64,000 nt of DNA from assembly GCA_050187415.1 (NCBI GenBank), contig JBFWXN010000013.1, positions 1-64,000 on the forward strand, written 5' to 3'. This document shows positions 26,478 to 34,722 of this stretch, piece by piece; within the stretch, counting starts at the first letter, position 1, and every line of letters begins with the position of its first letter. The notes under the pieces were generated by a model, which searched no databases, was not told the DNA's origin, and worked only from the letters and a program-made list of their open reading frames with translations. The stretch comes from Ga0077555 sp050187415 (lineage in GTDB: Bacteria; Pseudomonadota; Alphaproteobacteria; Rhizobiales; Hyphomicrobiaceae). The translations under genes and the position numbers were made by a program.

Positions 26478-26962
26478 TGTCGCCCGAACGGCGGCGTCGC
26501 CTTGGCCGGCGCCTCGTCGAATGGGCGCGCCGCTATGCGCCGCTCGAAATTTTCTCCACGATCACAGCCCTCTCCGGCGCGGCACTCGCCTCGGTTCTGA
26601 CGACGAATGCGGTGGCGATCGCCTACGCGGCCGCCTGGGCCGAGAACGTCGGTTACTACGGCTTCGCCCTCGCGCGCGAAATAGTGCGGCTTGAGCGGGC
26701 CGACGCGGGCGCCGACGGCGCGCCCCGATCCGTTTTCCAGCGCGCCCTCGACGCCTCTAAAGCGCTGCTCTGGGAGTTTGGCGCGGCAGAGGTGCTCGAC
26801 AGCGTCATCGTCAGGCCAGCGTGTATGTATGCGGCGGTCGCCGCGTTCGGCAGCATCGGGGCGGGCATCGTGGCCGGTAAGATTGCGGCGGACATCGTGT
26901 TCTATGGAATCGCGATCGTCTTCTATGAGTGGGGAAAAAGGCGTCCGATCGACCGCGCCTGA
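26474..26962 (+). CDS. Small membrane protein coupled to the SAF oxidoreductase
   Basis: A 162-residue protein with hydrophobic stretches near residues 28-55 (TITALSGAALASVLTTNAVA...), 113-135 (CMYAAVAAFGSIGAGIVAGKI) and 138-150. Its ATG overlaps the oxidoreductase stop (ATGA), so translation is probably coupled. Start and end are Arg-rich and probably cytoplasmic. I do not recognise the family and see no catalytic motif. Confidence 0.65.
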   Translation: MMSPERRRRLGRRLVEWARRYAPLEIFSTITALSGAALASVLTTNAVAIAYAAAWAENVGYYGFALAREIVRLERADAGADGAPRSVFQRALDASKALLWEFGAAEVLDSVIVRPACMYAAVAAFGSIGAGIVAGKIAADIVFYGIAIVFYEWGKRRPIDRA

Positions 26963-27026
26963 CTGAGGCGACAGTCGCCGACGGGACAGGCGGCTCCGTT
27001 ATCGCGCCTACGCCGGTTCAAAAGGG

Positions 27027-27986
27027 TCAGCCAATTTGGCCGCCGTCGTAGCCGCAGGCGATGCGGGCCAGCATGGCGCGCGCGGCATCATGATCGAGGT
27101 CGCGGGCGACCGCCGCAGCATCCTCGCCATCGGGATCGAGGCCGCGGCCACGCGCGAGCATGCGGGCGACGATCGCGAGATCCAGCATCGGCAACTCGGC
27201 CCACAAGCCGCGTGCCAACTCTTGAGCCAGTGCATGATCCGGATGCGCGTCCGACACGGGAGCCTTGCCGATCTCGTACATGTGCGTCACCGCCGCCCAG
27301 TCGGCGCGCTCCGCGGGCAAGCGCTCGAAAATGTCCGGGCACTCCGAAGCGACGTAGAAGCGGTTCAGCGTGTCGTCGAGGCGGAAGCGGTACCCGGCAT
27401 CGAGAAGGAGGGGTTCCCAGGTCGCGTGTGCCGCCGTGTTGGTCGCCGGATCGATGGCCTCGGCCACGACAATCTTCGGGCGATAGCGCGTCCAGTCGTT
27501 GCCGGCCAGCACGTCGGCCTCTGCGCCCTCGACGTCGATCTTAAGGAAGTCGATCCGATCGAGCCCATGCTGCCGGCATAGATCCGCGAGCGTCAGCATA
27601 GGCAGCGTGACCGTGCGGTAGCTGTCGCCGTGCACCTGCGAGCGCTCGGCATTGGCGCCGACGGTGGTCGATAGGCCGTGAAGCCGGGGAAAGACGTGCA
27701 GGTCGTGCTTGCCGCTCGTGCGCCCGACGAGCCCCTCGAAAATCGCGTCGCGCGGACGAACGCGAGGATAGAGGCGTGCGAGCGGAGACTGCGGTTCGAC
27801 GATCACGCCGCGCCAGCCGCGCTCGTAAAACCACATTGAGACGTTGTCAGCGACGGGATGTCCGCCTCCGACGTCGATGTAGGTTCCGGGGCCATCCGCT
27901 CCGAGCGCGAGCCAGAGGTGATAGTCTTCGAGGTTCTGCGTGTAGGATAGCGGCTTGCCGAGGGCCACCGTTCCGCGGTCTGTCAT
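27027..27986 (-). CDS. FkbM-family SAM-dependent methyltransferase
   Basis: A 319-residue protein with the FkbM core: TYIDVGGGHPVADNVSMWFYERGWRGVIVEPQ (split SAM-binding region near 35-70), YRTVTLPMLTLADLC and IDFLKIDVEGAEADVLAGNDW (near 150). FkbM enzymes are O-methyltransferases, often acting on glycans or secondary metabolites. The C-terminal 100 residues lie outside the core. The gene is alone, convergent with the preceding membrane-protein gene. Substrate unknown. Confidence 0.85.
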   Translation of the reverse strand: MTDRGTVALGKPLSYTQNLEDYHLWLALGADGPGTYIDVGGGHPVADNVSMWFYERGWRGVIVEPQSPLARLYPRVRPRDAIFEGLVGRTSGKHDLHVFPRLHGLSTTVGANAERSQVHGDSYRTVTLPMLTLADLCRQHGLDRIDFLKIDVEGAEADVLAGNDWTRYRPKIVVAEAIDPATNTAAHATWEPLLLDAGYRFRLDDTLNRFYVASECPDIFERLPAERADWAAVTHMYEIGKAPVSDAHPDHALAQELARGLWAELPMLDLAIVARMLARGRGLDPDGEDAAAVARDLDHDAARAMLARIACGYDGGQIG

Positions 27987-28144
27987 CTGCTCGTTTCCGC
28001 CTCGCTCGCCGGCTGTCCCTGAAAAGCGAGGCTACTCGCAATCGGGAATGTGGCGGAAGCATGAACGACATTGACGCTGCGCGCGTAGCACCTCGACGCA
28101 CCGAATTCAGCCTGCGGCGGAGCACATTTTGGAACCGAGCGCCC

Positions 28145-28342
28145 TTACACACGGTGCGAGAGAGTGAATTCCTTCACGACGCGCTCGGTATTTTCATTTG
28201 TGCATTTTACGCGATATTGAGGTTGCCCATTTTCGGGCGGAAGCAAGCGAAGCACCTCGCAGAACTGGGTACGCTCGGCGCCACTTATAAAGCGTGCCGT
28301 GAAGCGCAAATTCTGACCAATTTTGAACTTGTGGTTCGACAT
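28145..28342 (-). CDS. Small conserved protein
   Basis: A 65-residue protein beginning MSNHKFKIGQNLRFTARF, with EVLRLLPPENGQPQYRVKC and ERVVKEFTL. The pattern of FKIGQ, then VLRLLPPE..YRIK, then ERVVKE matches, from memory, a small soluble protein family widespread in Hyphomicrobiales and of unknown function. There is no signal peptide or membrane segment. It lies in lower-GC surroundings between the FkbM and cold-shock genes. Confidence 0.7.
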   Translation of the reverse strand: MSNHKFKIGQNLRFTARFISGAERTQFCEVLRLLPPENGQPQYRVKCTNENTERVVKEFTLSHRV

Positions 28343-28932
28343 GGGAATCCCTGCTGGAATTGTTCGAGCCCTCCGCAGTGCATAAGCTCGGTGGTGCTCG
28401 GGGCCGGCGGTTCACCTCGGCCGACTCATGCATCGTACGGATGAACGCATTGTGTCGAGAATGGTGCGCGCGAACGGCATATCGCCGGCGTGCTCAGATC
28501 ACATCCACGCGGCTCACATCCACGCGGCGGCGCTCCGCCATTGCGCCGGAATGCTGCCTCTGAGGATTTTGCGACCCGCCACGGGCATTTAAGTCGATAG
28601 CAAGTTAGGGTTGCAATATTGCATGGTGTGCACTTTAAGTCAAATAAATTCGGATTTCCGCATTGTTTCTGACGGCTACGCAAAAATTCTGCAGCATATT
28701 TTCGCGAGGGGCAGCCTGAAAATAAAATGAGGCGCAATGCCGATGTTGGGCTTGCCTTTTTGGGTGGCCGTGGCCATTTTAACGATAGCTGTTCGATTTC
28801 CCGAAAACACGCTTGGGATTCGTTTGGGTTCCGGTTGGGATTCCACATCGACGGATCGATGCGGCTGTTTGCAATGTTTGCTCGACGCCGCGCAATGCAA
28901 GATCGAGCAGCGACCGAAAAAGGTTTTATCCC
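28343..28932. other. 590-bp AT-richer intergenic region upstream of the cold-shock gene
   Basis: No convincing gene is present. GC is visibly lower than in neighbours between about 28560 and 28840. It contains a tandem 15-bp repeat (28499-28528), a GCAATATTGC palindrome at 28613, and two copies of TTTAAGTC about 45 bp apart (near 28588 and 28632) flanking that palindrome. Part of it is probably the long leader of the cold-shock mRNA plus the divergent promoter of the 65-residue gene. Confidence 0.55.
28499..28528. repeat. Tandem duplication of a 15-mer
   Basis: TCACATCCACGCGGC occurs twice in a row without mismatch. It lies in the spacer and is not part of an evident reading frame. Confidence 0.75.
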
Positions 28933-29145
28933 ATGAGGGTCAACGGCGTAGTCAAGTTCTTCAATGGCGCCAAGGGTTTCGGATTCATCACGCCGGACGG
29001 CGGGTCCAAGGACGTCTTCGTTCACGCCACCGCGCTGGAGCGGGCGGGCATTCATCTTCTCAAGGAAGGCGACAAGGTGAGCTTCGTGCTCGAAGACGAT
29101 CGCAGAGGACGCGGCCAGCAGGCCGCGCAGCTCGAGCTGCTCTGA
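28933..29145 (+). CDS. CspA-family cold-shock protein
   Basis: A 70-residue single cold-shock domain: GVVKFFNGAKGFGFITPDGG (RNP1), DVFVHATALE (RNP2) and VSFVLEDDRRGRGQQAAQL. It binds single-stranded RNA or DNA and melts secondary structure. The ATG at 28933 gives the normal family length. The long AT-rich region upstream fits the long structured leaders of cold-inducible csp mRNAs, though none was modelled. A terminator follows. Confidence 0.93.
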   Translation: MRVNGVVKFFNGAKGFGFITPDGGSKDVFVHATALERAGIHLLKEGDKVSFVLEDDRRGRGQQAAQLELL

Positions 29146-29178
29146 TCGGCTCGCCTGCATCGCCAGGAGATGACGTAC

Positions 29179-29219
29179 GACCGCTGCGGGGCGCCTCCCG
29201 CGGCGGTCTCTTTGTTTTT
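29179..29219 (+). terminator. Rho-independent terminator after the cold-shock gene
   Basis: Twelve-nt arms (GACCGCTGCGGG / CCCGCGGCGGTC, one G-U pair as RNA) around a 6-nt loop, followed by TCTTTGTTTTT. It starts 34 bp beyond the stop. Confidence 0.82.
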
Positions 29220-29247
29220 GCAAGAACAGAACAGGAGGCTGGAGCAA

Positions 29248-29631
29248 ATGTCCGCGATAGTGGAAGACATGAGAAGCGTGCGCGGTACGAAGCGCACATG
29301 CCGCTCGTGCAGCGTTCGCTTCTACGATCTAGGTCGGTCGCCGACGGTGTGTCCGTCGTGTGGTGCCGTGCTTCCCGCATCGGAGTTCGAGCGCGCCCCC
29401 GTGGCACAGTCGGGTTATCAGCGGACGGGGTGGCGCGCCTCCAAGCCGGACCATGTGGTCGTGGCGGCCCCTGAGCCGGTTGCCGAAGGCGACGAGTTGG
29501 AGACCGGCGACGACGCCGACGAGGGCTCGATCGACGAGACGTCCGATGGTGACGTTCTGCTCGAAGAGGACGGCGGCGACGACATGCTGGATATCGTCGC
29601 GACCGATGGAGACGAGAAGGACGCCGAGTGA
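29248..29631 (+). CDS. TIGR02300/FYDLN-type acidic zinc-ribbon protein
   Basis: A 127-residue protein with an N-terminal zinc ribbon (GTKRTCRSCSVRFYDLGRSP, then TVCPSCG: two CxxC pairs) and an acidic tail of Asp/Glu runs. This is the TIGR02300 family, nearly confined to alphaproteobacteria, function unknown. The usual FYDLN is FYDLG here. The ATG at 29248 has GGAGG further upstream and GGAGCAA close by. It converges with the RraA-like gene. Confidence 0.82.
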   Translation: MSAIVEDMRSVRGTKRTCRSCSVRFYDLGRSPTVCPSCGAVLPASEFERAPVAQSGYQRTGWRASKPDHVVVAAPEPVAEGDELETGDDADEGSIDETSDGDVLLEEDGGDDMLDIVATDGDEKDAE

Positions 29632-29644
29632 CGGCCTCGCGCCG

Positions 29645-30346
29645 TCAGCCTTTGCTCTTCTCGTAGCGGGCCTTGGTCTCGGCATTCATCGGGTAGAGGC
29701 CGGGCAGCGCCAAGCCCCTGCCCACTTCCTCCATGATCCAGCCTTCCATGCGCTCCTGCTCGGGTGCGCTGGCCAGCACCTCCCCGAGGAGCGCCTGGGG
29801 GATGCACACCGCGCCGTCGTCGTCGACGACGATGATGTCGTCCGGGAATACGGCAACGCCGCCGCATCCGATCGGTTGCTGCCAACCGACGAAGGTGAGC
29901 CCCGCCACCGACGGAGGCGCCGCGCCGCCCTGGCACCACACCGGCAGACCCGTGCCCATGACGCCGGCGAGGTCGCGCACGACGCCGTCCGTCACGAGGC
30001 CGGCGACGTTGCGCTTCACCATGCGGGCGCACAGGATGTCACCGAAGATTCCGGCGTCGGGGATGCCCATGGCATCGGCCACGGCGATTGAACCTTCGGG
30101 CATCGCTTCGATGGCCGCGCGCGTCGAGGTCGGCGACGACCACGATTCGGGCGTCGCCAGATCCTCGCGGGCCGGCACGAAGCGCAGCGTGAAGGCCTTG
30201 CCGACCTTGCGCGTGTTGCGCCCGGGGCGGAGCGGACGCGTGCCGCGCATCCAGACGTTTCGAAGCCCCTTCTTCAGCAGGATTGTGGTGATGGTTGCGG
30301 TGGTGACGGTCTCCAGGGTCTTGATGGCGGCGGCATCGAGGGACAT
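29645..30346 (-). CDS. RraA/HMG-aldolase-like family protein
   Basis: A 233-residue protein of the RraA fold (RNase E inhibitor and 4-hydroxy-4-methyl-2-oxoglutarate aldolase relatives). It shows VADAMGIPDAGIFGDILCARMVKRNVAGLVTDGVVRD (divided over the active-site loop, with the expected Gly/Asp/Arg residues), PIGCGGVAVFPDDIIVVDDDGAV and a final amphipathic helix. Paralogues with this length and the GLVTDG.VRD pattern are usually metabolic and not true RraA. Substrate unknown; no pathway neighbours. Confidence 0.78.
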   Translation of the reverse strand: MSLDAAAIKTLETVTTATITTILLKKGLRNVWMRGTRPLRPGRNTRKVGKAFTLRFVPAREDLATPESWSSPTSTRAAIEAMPEGSIAVADAMGIPDAGIFGDILCARMVKRNVAGLVTDGVVRDLAGVMGTGLPVWCQGGAAPPSVAGLTFVGWQQPIGCGGVAVFPDDIIVVDDDGAVCIPQALLGEVLASAPEQERMEGWIMEEVGRGLALPGLYPMNAETKARYEKSKG

Positions 30347-30497
30347 CTGAGGTTCCTAGACTTGAGAGGCAGGGAGCAACGGGTACCAGCGGGCCGGCGG
30401 CGAGGCGCCGCCCGGGCGCCTGTTGTACGGCGTCGGCGAATACCGGTACAACGCCGTTCGAACCGAGGGCACCCGCTCTCCCGAAAGGACGATCGGC

Positions 30498-30971
30498 ATG
30501 GCCGACAAGAAGAATAATCACACGGTCGTCGCGGAGAACCGGCGGGCCCGATACGAGTACCGCGTCGAGGATACGCTGGAAGTGGGCATTGCGCTGACCG
30601 GAACGGAGGTCAAGTCTCTGCGCGCAGGCCAAGCCAACATAGCCGAGAGCTATGCCTCGGCCGAGGGCGGCGGCATACAGCTGATCAATGCCTATATTCC
30701 CGAGTATAAGAACGCCGGCGAATTCTTTCAGCACAACCCCAGGCGCCCGCGCCAGTTGCTGCTCAAGGCGCGCGAGATCCACAAGTTGCGCATCGCGGTC
30801 GAGCGGCAGGGCATGACCATGGTACCGCTCGAAATCTACTTCAACGAGCGAGGTCGTGCGAAACTGAAGCTGGCGCTCGGCCAGGGCAAGAAGTTCCAGG
30901 ACAAGCGCGAGGACATCAAGAAGCGCGAGTGGCAGCGGCAAAAGGCGCGCATCATGCGCGACCGAGGGTAG
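30498..30971 (+). CDS. smpB: SsrA-binding protein SmpB
   Basis: A 157-residue tmRNA-binding protein needed for trans-translation. It has VVAENRRARYEYRVEDTLEVGI, LTGTEVKSLRAGQANIAESYA, RPRQLLLKAREI and the C-terminal basic tail KREWQRQKARIMRDRG, which mimics the mRNA/anticodon in the ribosomal A site. The ATG at 30498 is preceded by CGAAAGGAC. A 7-nt inverted repeat (GTTGTAC/GTACAAC) lies at 30422-30452 in the leader. The tmRNA gene itself is not in this window. Confidence 0.95.
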   Translation: MADKKNNHTVVAENRRARYEYRVEDTLEVGIALTGTEVKSLRAGQANIAESYASAEGGGIQLINAYIPEYKNAGEFFQHNPRRPRQLLLKAREIHKLRIAVERQGMTMVPLEIYFNERGRAKLKLALGQGKKFQDKREDIKKREWQRQKARIMRDRG

Positions 30972-30985
30972 GAGGCAGAGCACTT

Positions 30986-31756
30986 ATGCCGACGCATCGC
31001 GCCGAAGCGGCCGCAAGCCTCGAGGTGATCGAGCGCGCGGCGGTGCGCGGTTGGCCGGCGCTCGAGACGGCGGAGGTCGACCGGTGGCTGCTCAGAGTAT
31101 CGTCCGGCGGCTCGGTGCGCGCGAACTCCATTTCGGCGTTGCAGTATTCGGGGGCCGATTTCGATGCGTCGCTGGCCGAGGCGGTGGCGTTCTACCGCGC
31201 GCGGAGAGCGCTGCCGCGCTTCACCATCACCGGCGTCTCGCAGCCGTCGGGGCTCGACGGGGAACTCGCGGCACGCGGATGGACGCGGCAGGGCGATCAC
31301 CTGACGATGGCGAAGGACGTCGGTTTTGCAGCGCCGCCCCGCGCCGGATCGGACGTGATGGTCATCCGGCATCAGGCGCCGACGCCAGAGTGGTATGCAG
31401 TCTACCTCGAGGGGCTTTCGCAGAACCGGCGCGCCGTGGCGCCGCAACTGGTCGAACGCGTGCCACGGCCGCGCTGCTTCTTCTCGGGCGTGCGCGACGG
31501 CAAGGTCATCGCGAGCGGCCTCTCGGTGCTGGATGTGGCGGTGTCGTCGGTCCAGTGCATGGCGACGCTGGCGCAAGCGCGGCGGACGGGGGCAGCGCGT
31601 GCGGTCCTGGATGCGATCGAGGACTACGCGCGGGAAGGCGGCGCGCTTCGCCTCTACCTGCAGGCCGACGCCGAGAACAAGGCCGCAATCAATCTCTACG
31701 AACGCGCCGGGTTCGCCGTCGCTGGCCGCTACCACACGCGCGAGTTGGCGGAGTAG
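30986..31756 (+). CDS. GNAT-family N-acetyltransferase
   Basis: The ATG at 30986 has GTAGGAGGCAGAG upstream, 14 bp after the smpB stop; 256 residues. The C-terminal GNAT fold includes SVLDVAVSSVQCMATLAQARRTGAAR (split acetyl-CoA-binding region) and YLQADAENKAAINLYERAGF, the strand-helix end typical of the family. The N-terminal 120 residues are another GNAT-like half beginning ERAAVRGWPALETAEVDRWLLR, as seen in two-lobed members. Substrate unknown. Probably co-transcribed with smpB. Confidence 0.83.
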   Translation: MPTHRAEAAASLEVIERAAVRGWPALETAEVDRWLLRVSSGGSVRANSISALQYSGADFDASLAEAVAFYRARRALPRFTITGVSQPSGLDGELAARGWTRQGDHLTMAKDVGFAAPPRAGSDVMVIRHQAPTPEWYAVYLEGLSQNRRAVAPQLVERVPRPRCFFSGVRDGKVIASGLSVLDVAVSSVQCMATLAQARRTGAARAVLDAIEDYAREGGALRLYLQADAENKAAINLYERAGFAVAGRYHTRELAE

Positions 31757-31870
31757 GCTGGTCGGGTTTCGGACCAGACCACGATCGGCGGCCGCCGGTG
31801 GTGGGGTTTGGCGCAATCGCGTCGGACACGTTATGTTCCGCGGGATTCGGTTGAACGGGAACGGCTCGCT

Positions 31871-33037
31871 ATGCGCGCGCTTTGCCGAGACTGCTGCGAG
31901 TGGCACCTGACGGATGGCGAAAACTGCATCGGCTGTGGCTCGGCCCGGCTGGTGCGCCATGCGGAGCTCGAAGTTCTCCACATCGCCCATATCGATTGCG
32001 ATGCCTTCTACGCCTCCGTCGAGAAGCGCGACCGGCCGGAGCTGAGCGAAGAGCCGCTGATCGTCGGTCACGCAGGCGGCCGCGGCGTGGTGACGACGGC
32101 CTGCTACATCGCGCGCCGGTTCGGCGTGCGCTCCGCCATGCCGATGTTCCAGGCGCTCGAACGCTGCCCTCAGGCCACCGTCATCACGCCGGACATGGCC
32201 AAGTATCGTCGCGTCGGCCTCGAAGTGCGCGAAATCTTCCGCGAGGCGACGGAGGCCGTCGAACCGGTGTCGCTCGACGAAGCTTATCTCGACCTGTCGC
32301 CCGAGCACCGGCACGAGGCGATGCCGGCCGCGGAAGCTCTGGCGCTCATTTCGCACCGCGTCGAATCGGAGATCGGGATTACCGTTTCAATTGGCCTCGC
32401 GCCGAACAAGTTGCTGGCCAAGCTCGCGTCGGAGCTGCAAAAGCCGCGCGGATTTTCGGTGATCGGGCGGGCCGAAGCCAAGGAATTTCTTGCGGGCCTT
32501 GCAGTCAGCAAGATCAACGGCGTGGGGCCGGCGACCGCGGCGCGGTTGAAGTCGGCCGGGATCGAGACGATCGCCGACCTCCAGCAGGTGACCGAAGCCG
32601 AGCTGGTCGCGCATCACGGCAAGTTCGGTCGGCGGCTCGCGCAGTTTGCCGAGGGCCACGACGATCGTGCGGTGACGCCCGATCGGCCGACGAAGTCGAT
32701 CTCCTCCGAGACGACGTTCCGGGTCGATACGGGCTCGGTCGACGAACTGATGGCGACGCTCGAGGATCTCGCGGGGCGGGTCCAGACGGCGCTCGAGCGG
32801 AAAGGACTTGCCGGCTCGGCGGTGGTGGTGAAACTCAAGACGGCGCGATTCCAAACCGTGACGCGCGCGCGCCGCCTGCCTCATCCGACGCAGCGCGCGG
32901 CAGTGCTGCTCGAGGCAGCGCGCGGTCTGGTCGAGAAGGAGGCCGACGGGCGGCTCTTTCGTCTGGCCGGGATCGGCGTCGATGGCATCGTGCCTGCCGC
33001 CGAGGCCGATCCGCCCGATTTGTTCGGCGGAGGCTGA
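31871..33037 (+). CDS. dinB: DNA polymerase IV (Y family) with N-terminal zinc ribbon
   Basis: A 388-residue translesion polymerase. The first 30 residues hold CRDCCEW...ENCIGCGS, a CxxC/CxxC zinc-ribbon-like extension seen in many rhizobial DinB proteins. Catalytic parts follow: HIDCDAFYASVEKRD (metal Asp), PVSLDEAYLDL (Asp-Glu), IGLAPNKLLAKLASELQKPRGF, helix-hairpin-helix around INGVGPATAARLKSAGI, and the little-finger domain. The C-terminus ADPPDLFGGG ends in a hydrophobic patch, perhaps a clamp-binding tail. No imuA or dnaE2 nearby. Confidence 0.93.
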   Translation: MRALCRDCCEWHLTDGENCIGCGSARLVRHAELEVLHIAHIDCDAFYASVEKRDRPELSEEPLIVGHAGGRGVVTTACYIARRFGVRSAMPMFQALERCPQATVITPDMAKYRRVGLEVREIFREATEAVEPVSLDEAYLDLSPEHRHEAMPAAEALALISHRVESEIGITVSIGLAPNKLLAKLASELQKPRGFSVIGRAEAKEFLAGLAVSKINGVGPATAARLKSAGIETIADLQQVTEAELVAHHGKFGRRLAQFAEGHDDRAVTPDRPTKSISSETTFRVDTGSVDELMATLEDLAGRVQTALERKGLAGSAVVVKLKTARFQTVTRARRLPHPTQRAAVLLEAARGLVEKEADGRLFRLAGIGVDGIVPAAEADPPDLFGGG

Positions 33038-33059
33038 GACCCAGTCCGACGCCGCCCGC

Positions 33060-33521
33060 TCAGCCATCGAGCCGTTTCGCCATGTTGACGGCAATGCCCA
33101 GGGGGCCGGCCGCCGCATAGCTCGTGACGCTATACCCGCGACTCTCGTAGAGCGCGACGTTCGGCTCCATCTTGGCGTTCGTATAGAGACGCAACTCGGG
33201 CAATCCCAGATCGCGGGCGACACGTTCCGCATGCCGCAGGAGGCGGCTGCCGAGGCCTTGCCCATGGCGATCGGGATGGACCGCGATGTTGACGATCAGC
33301 AGATGGTCCGCCTCGGCCTTCATTTCGATCAAGGCGACAACGACGCCGCCCTCCTCGATCAGATCGATGCTGTGCGCGACCACGGCCGTCTCGTAGTCGG
33401 CGGTCATGGGGCGCGGCTCGCGGCCGACGACCGCGACCCATTTGGCGTAAGCGGACCGGGTGAGCGCGCGCACGAGCCCGGCGTCGGCGGGGGTGGCCCG
33501 CCGCGTGACAAGTTCGGTCAT
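33060..33521 (-). CDS. GNAT-family N-acetyltransferase downstream of argC
   Basis: A 153-residue single-domain GNAT. It shows LIVNIAVHPDRHGQGLGSRLLRHAE (RxxGxG/A acetyl-CoA loop as RHGQGLG) and ELRLYTNAKMEPNVALYESRGY, the usual motif B end. It starts 18 bp after the argC stop on the same strand, so the two are probably one transcript under the argC attenuator. A role in arginine metabolism is only inferred from position. Confidence 0.85.
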   Translation of the reverse strand: MTELVTRRATPADAGLVRALTRSAYAKWVAVVGREPRPMTADYETAVVAHSIDLIEEGGVVVALIEMKAEADHLLIVNIAVHPDRHGQGLGSRLLRHAERVARDLGLPELRLYTNAKMEPNVALYESRGYSVTSYAAAGPLGIAVNMAKRLDG

Positions 33522-33539
33522 GGTTGTCCTCTGGGCCTT

Positions 33540-34526
33540 TTAGGTTTCGACGCCGAGCATCAGGCACAGGTTCTGGACGGCGGCGCCCGCGGCACCTTTA
33601 CCCAGGTTGTCGAGGCGTGCGATGAGCACGGCCTGGCGATGCTTCTCGTTGCCGGCCACGCGCAGTTCCAGAAAGTCGGTGTCGTTGAGGGCGAGTGCGT
33701 CGAGGCGGCCGGCCTTGGAGGCCGTATCCGCGGCCTTGACCACCTTGACCAGCTTTGAACCGGCATAGTGAGCCTCGAGGCAGGCTTGGAGATCCGCAGC
33801 CGTCGGCTTGCCGGGCAGCGTATCGAGATGCAGCGGCACCGAGACGAGCATGCCCTTCAGGTAATTGCCGACGGAGGGCACGAAGATCGGGCGCCGGGTC
33901 AGTCCCGAATAGACCTGCAGCTCGGGCACGTGCTTGTGCTCGAGGCCGAGGCCATACAGCTCGAACAGCGGCGCGATGCCCTTGTCGTAGCTCTCGATCA
34001 TCGACTTGCCTCCGCCCGAGTAACCGGAGACGGCATTGACGGTGAGCGGGTAATCCGCGGGTATCAGGCCGGCAGCAACCAGCGGCCGGATCAGCCCGAT
34101 GCCGCCGGTCGGATAGCAACCGGGAGTGGCCACTCGCTTGCTCGCCCGGACGGCCGCCGCCTGGCCCTTATCCATTTCGGGAAAGCCGTATGTCCAGCCT
34201 TCGGCAACGCGGTGCGCCGTCGAAGCATCGACGATCCTCGGGCTCTTCTCACCCAGTTCGTCGGCCAGCGCGGTCGCCTCCTTTGCCGCCTGGTCGGGCA
34301 GACACAGAACGACGAGATCGACGTCGGCCATGATGGTCTGCCGGGTTTTCGGGTCCTTGCGCTTGTCGGGATCGATCGAGCGCACGTCGACGGCCGGCAG
34401 CCTGGCCAGCCGTTCGCGAATCTCGAGGCCCGTGGTACCGGCCTCGCCGTCGATGAAGACGGCGGGCCGGGTGCGGTTGTGGCCGAGGGTGGAGGACGAA
34501 GAGGTGGTGCCGGTCGTGCTGATCAT
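33540..34526 (-). CDS. argC: N-acetyl-gamma-glutamyl-phosphate reductase (type 2)
   Basis: A 328-residue NADPH-dependent enzyme that reduces N-acetylglutamyl phosphate to the semialdehyde, step 3 of arginine synthesis. It has an N-terminal nucleotide loop FIDGEAGTTGLEIRERL, LVVLCLPDQA, VATPGCYPTGGIGLIRP (catalytic Cys137) and HKHVPELQVYSGL. The GEAGTTGL form and length mark the shorter type-2 ArgC. Residues 1-20 are Ser/Thr-rich and unconserved, so the true start could be a little later. The upstream leader holds an Arg-rich peptide, an intrinsic terminator and a competing antiterminator. Confidence 0.95.
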   Translation of the reverse strand: MISTTGTTSSSSTLGHNRTRPAVFIDGEAGTTGLEIRERLARLPAVDVRSIDPDKRKDPKTRQTIMADVDLVVLCLPDQAAKEATALADELGEKSPRIVDASTAHRVAEGWTYGFPEMDKGQAAAVRASKRVATPGCYPTGGIGLIRPLVAAGLIPADYPLTVNAVSGYSGGGKSMIESYDKGIAPLFELYGLGLEHKHVPELQVYSGLTRRPIFVPSVGNYLKGMLVSVPLHLDTLPGKPTAADLQACLEAHYAGSKLVKVVKAADTASKAGRLDALALNDTDFLELRVAGNEKHRQAVLIARLDNLGKGAAGAAVQNLCLMLGVET

Positions 34527-34593
34527 GGTGGGCTCCGGGGGGAGGGACGGCGCGGGCGTCGGGTGAAGGAACGAAGGTTTCGGCGAAGGACAT

Positions 34594-34666
34594 AAAAAAA
34601 GCCGCGCTCCTGGCGCGGCTTCGGCGATGAACAGGTGCTCTCAAGCAGCCGTCATCGGAACCGCGC
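34594..34666 (-). promoter_or_regulatory. Transcription attenuator of argC (terminator plus antiterminator)
   Basis: On the minus strand, AGCCGCGC (34620-34613), a 5-nt loop and GCGCGGCT (34607-34600) form an 8-bp stem ending in a run of seven T (34600-34594): a textbook intrinsic terminator, 67 bp before the argC start. The alternative structure pairs GCGCGGTTCCGATGA (34666-34652, the last codons and stop of the leader ORF) with TCATCGCCGAAGCCGCGC (34630-34613), leaving only a CC and a G bulged. It uses up the 5' arm of the terminator. A ribosome stalled on the earlier Arg codons would favour it. No other minus-strand gene lies upstream that this terminator could serve. Confidence 0.8.
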
Positions 34667-34714
34667 GCGGAGGCGGCTCGGACGTCGGCGGATGCTGATC
34701 GTCGCATGTATCAT
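34652..34714 (-). CDS. Arg-rich leader peptide of argC (20 residues)
   Basis: A minus-strand ATG at 34714 opens a 20-codon frame that ends in TGA. Arg stands at positions 9, 10, 11, 14, 16, 18 and 20 (7 of 20), encoded by CGC, CGA, CGT and CGG. The predicted start of transcription falls on or next to the ATG, so the mRNA may be leaderless, like rhizobial trpL. No Shine-Dalgarno is seen. The frame's end forms one half of the antiterminator. It is too short for standard gene callers. Translation is inferred. Confidence 0.72.
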   Translation of the reverse strand: MIHATISIRRRPSRLRARFR

Positions 34715-34722
34715 GGGGCGAC

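Noticed and set aside
30422..30452. GTTGTAC / GTACAAC inverted repeat before smpB as a terminator.
   Set aside because: Only 7 bp with a 17-nt loop and no T-run; could be an operator, but evidence is too thin to list as a feature.
30836..32356. A 506-codon minus-strand open frame.
   Set aside because: Antisense to smpB, the GNAT gene and dinB, all well supported.
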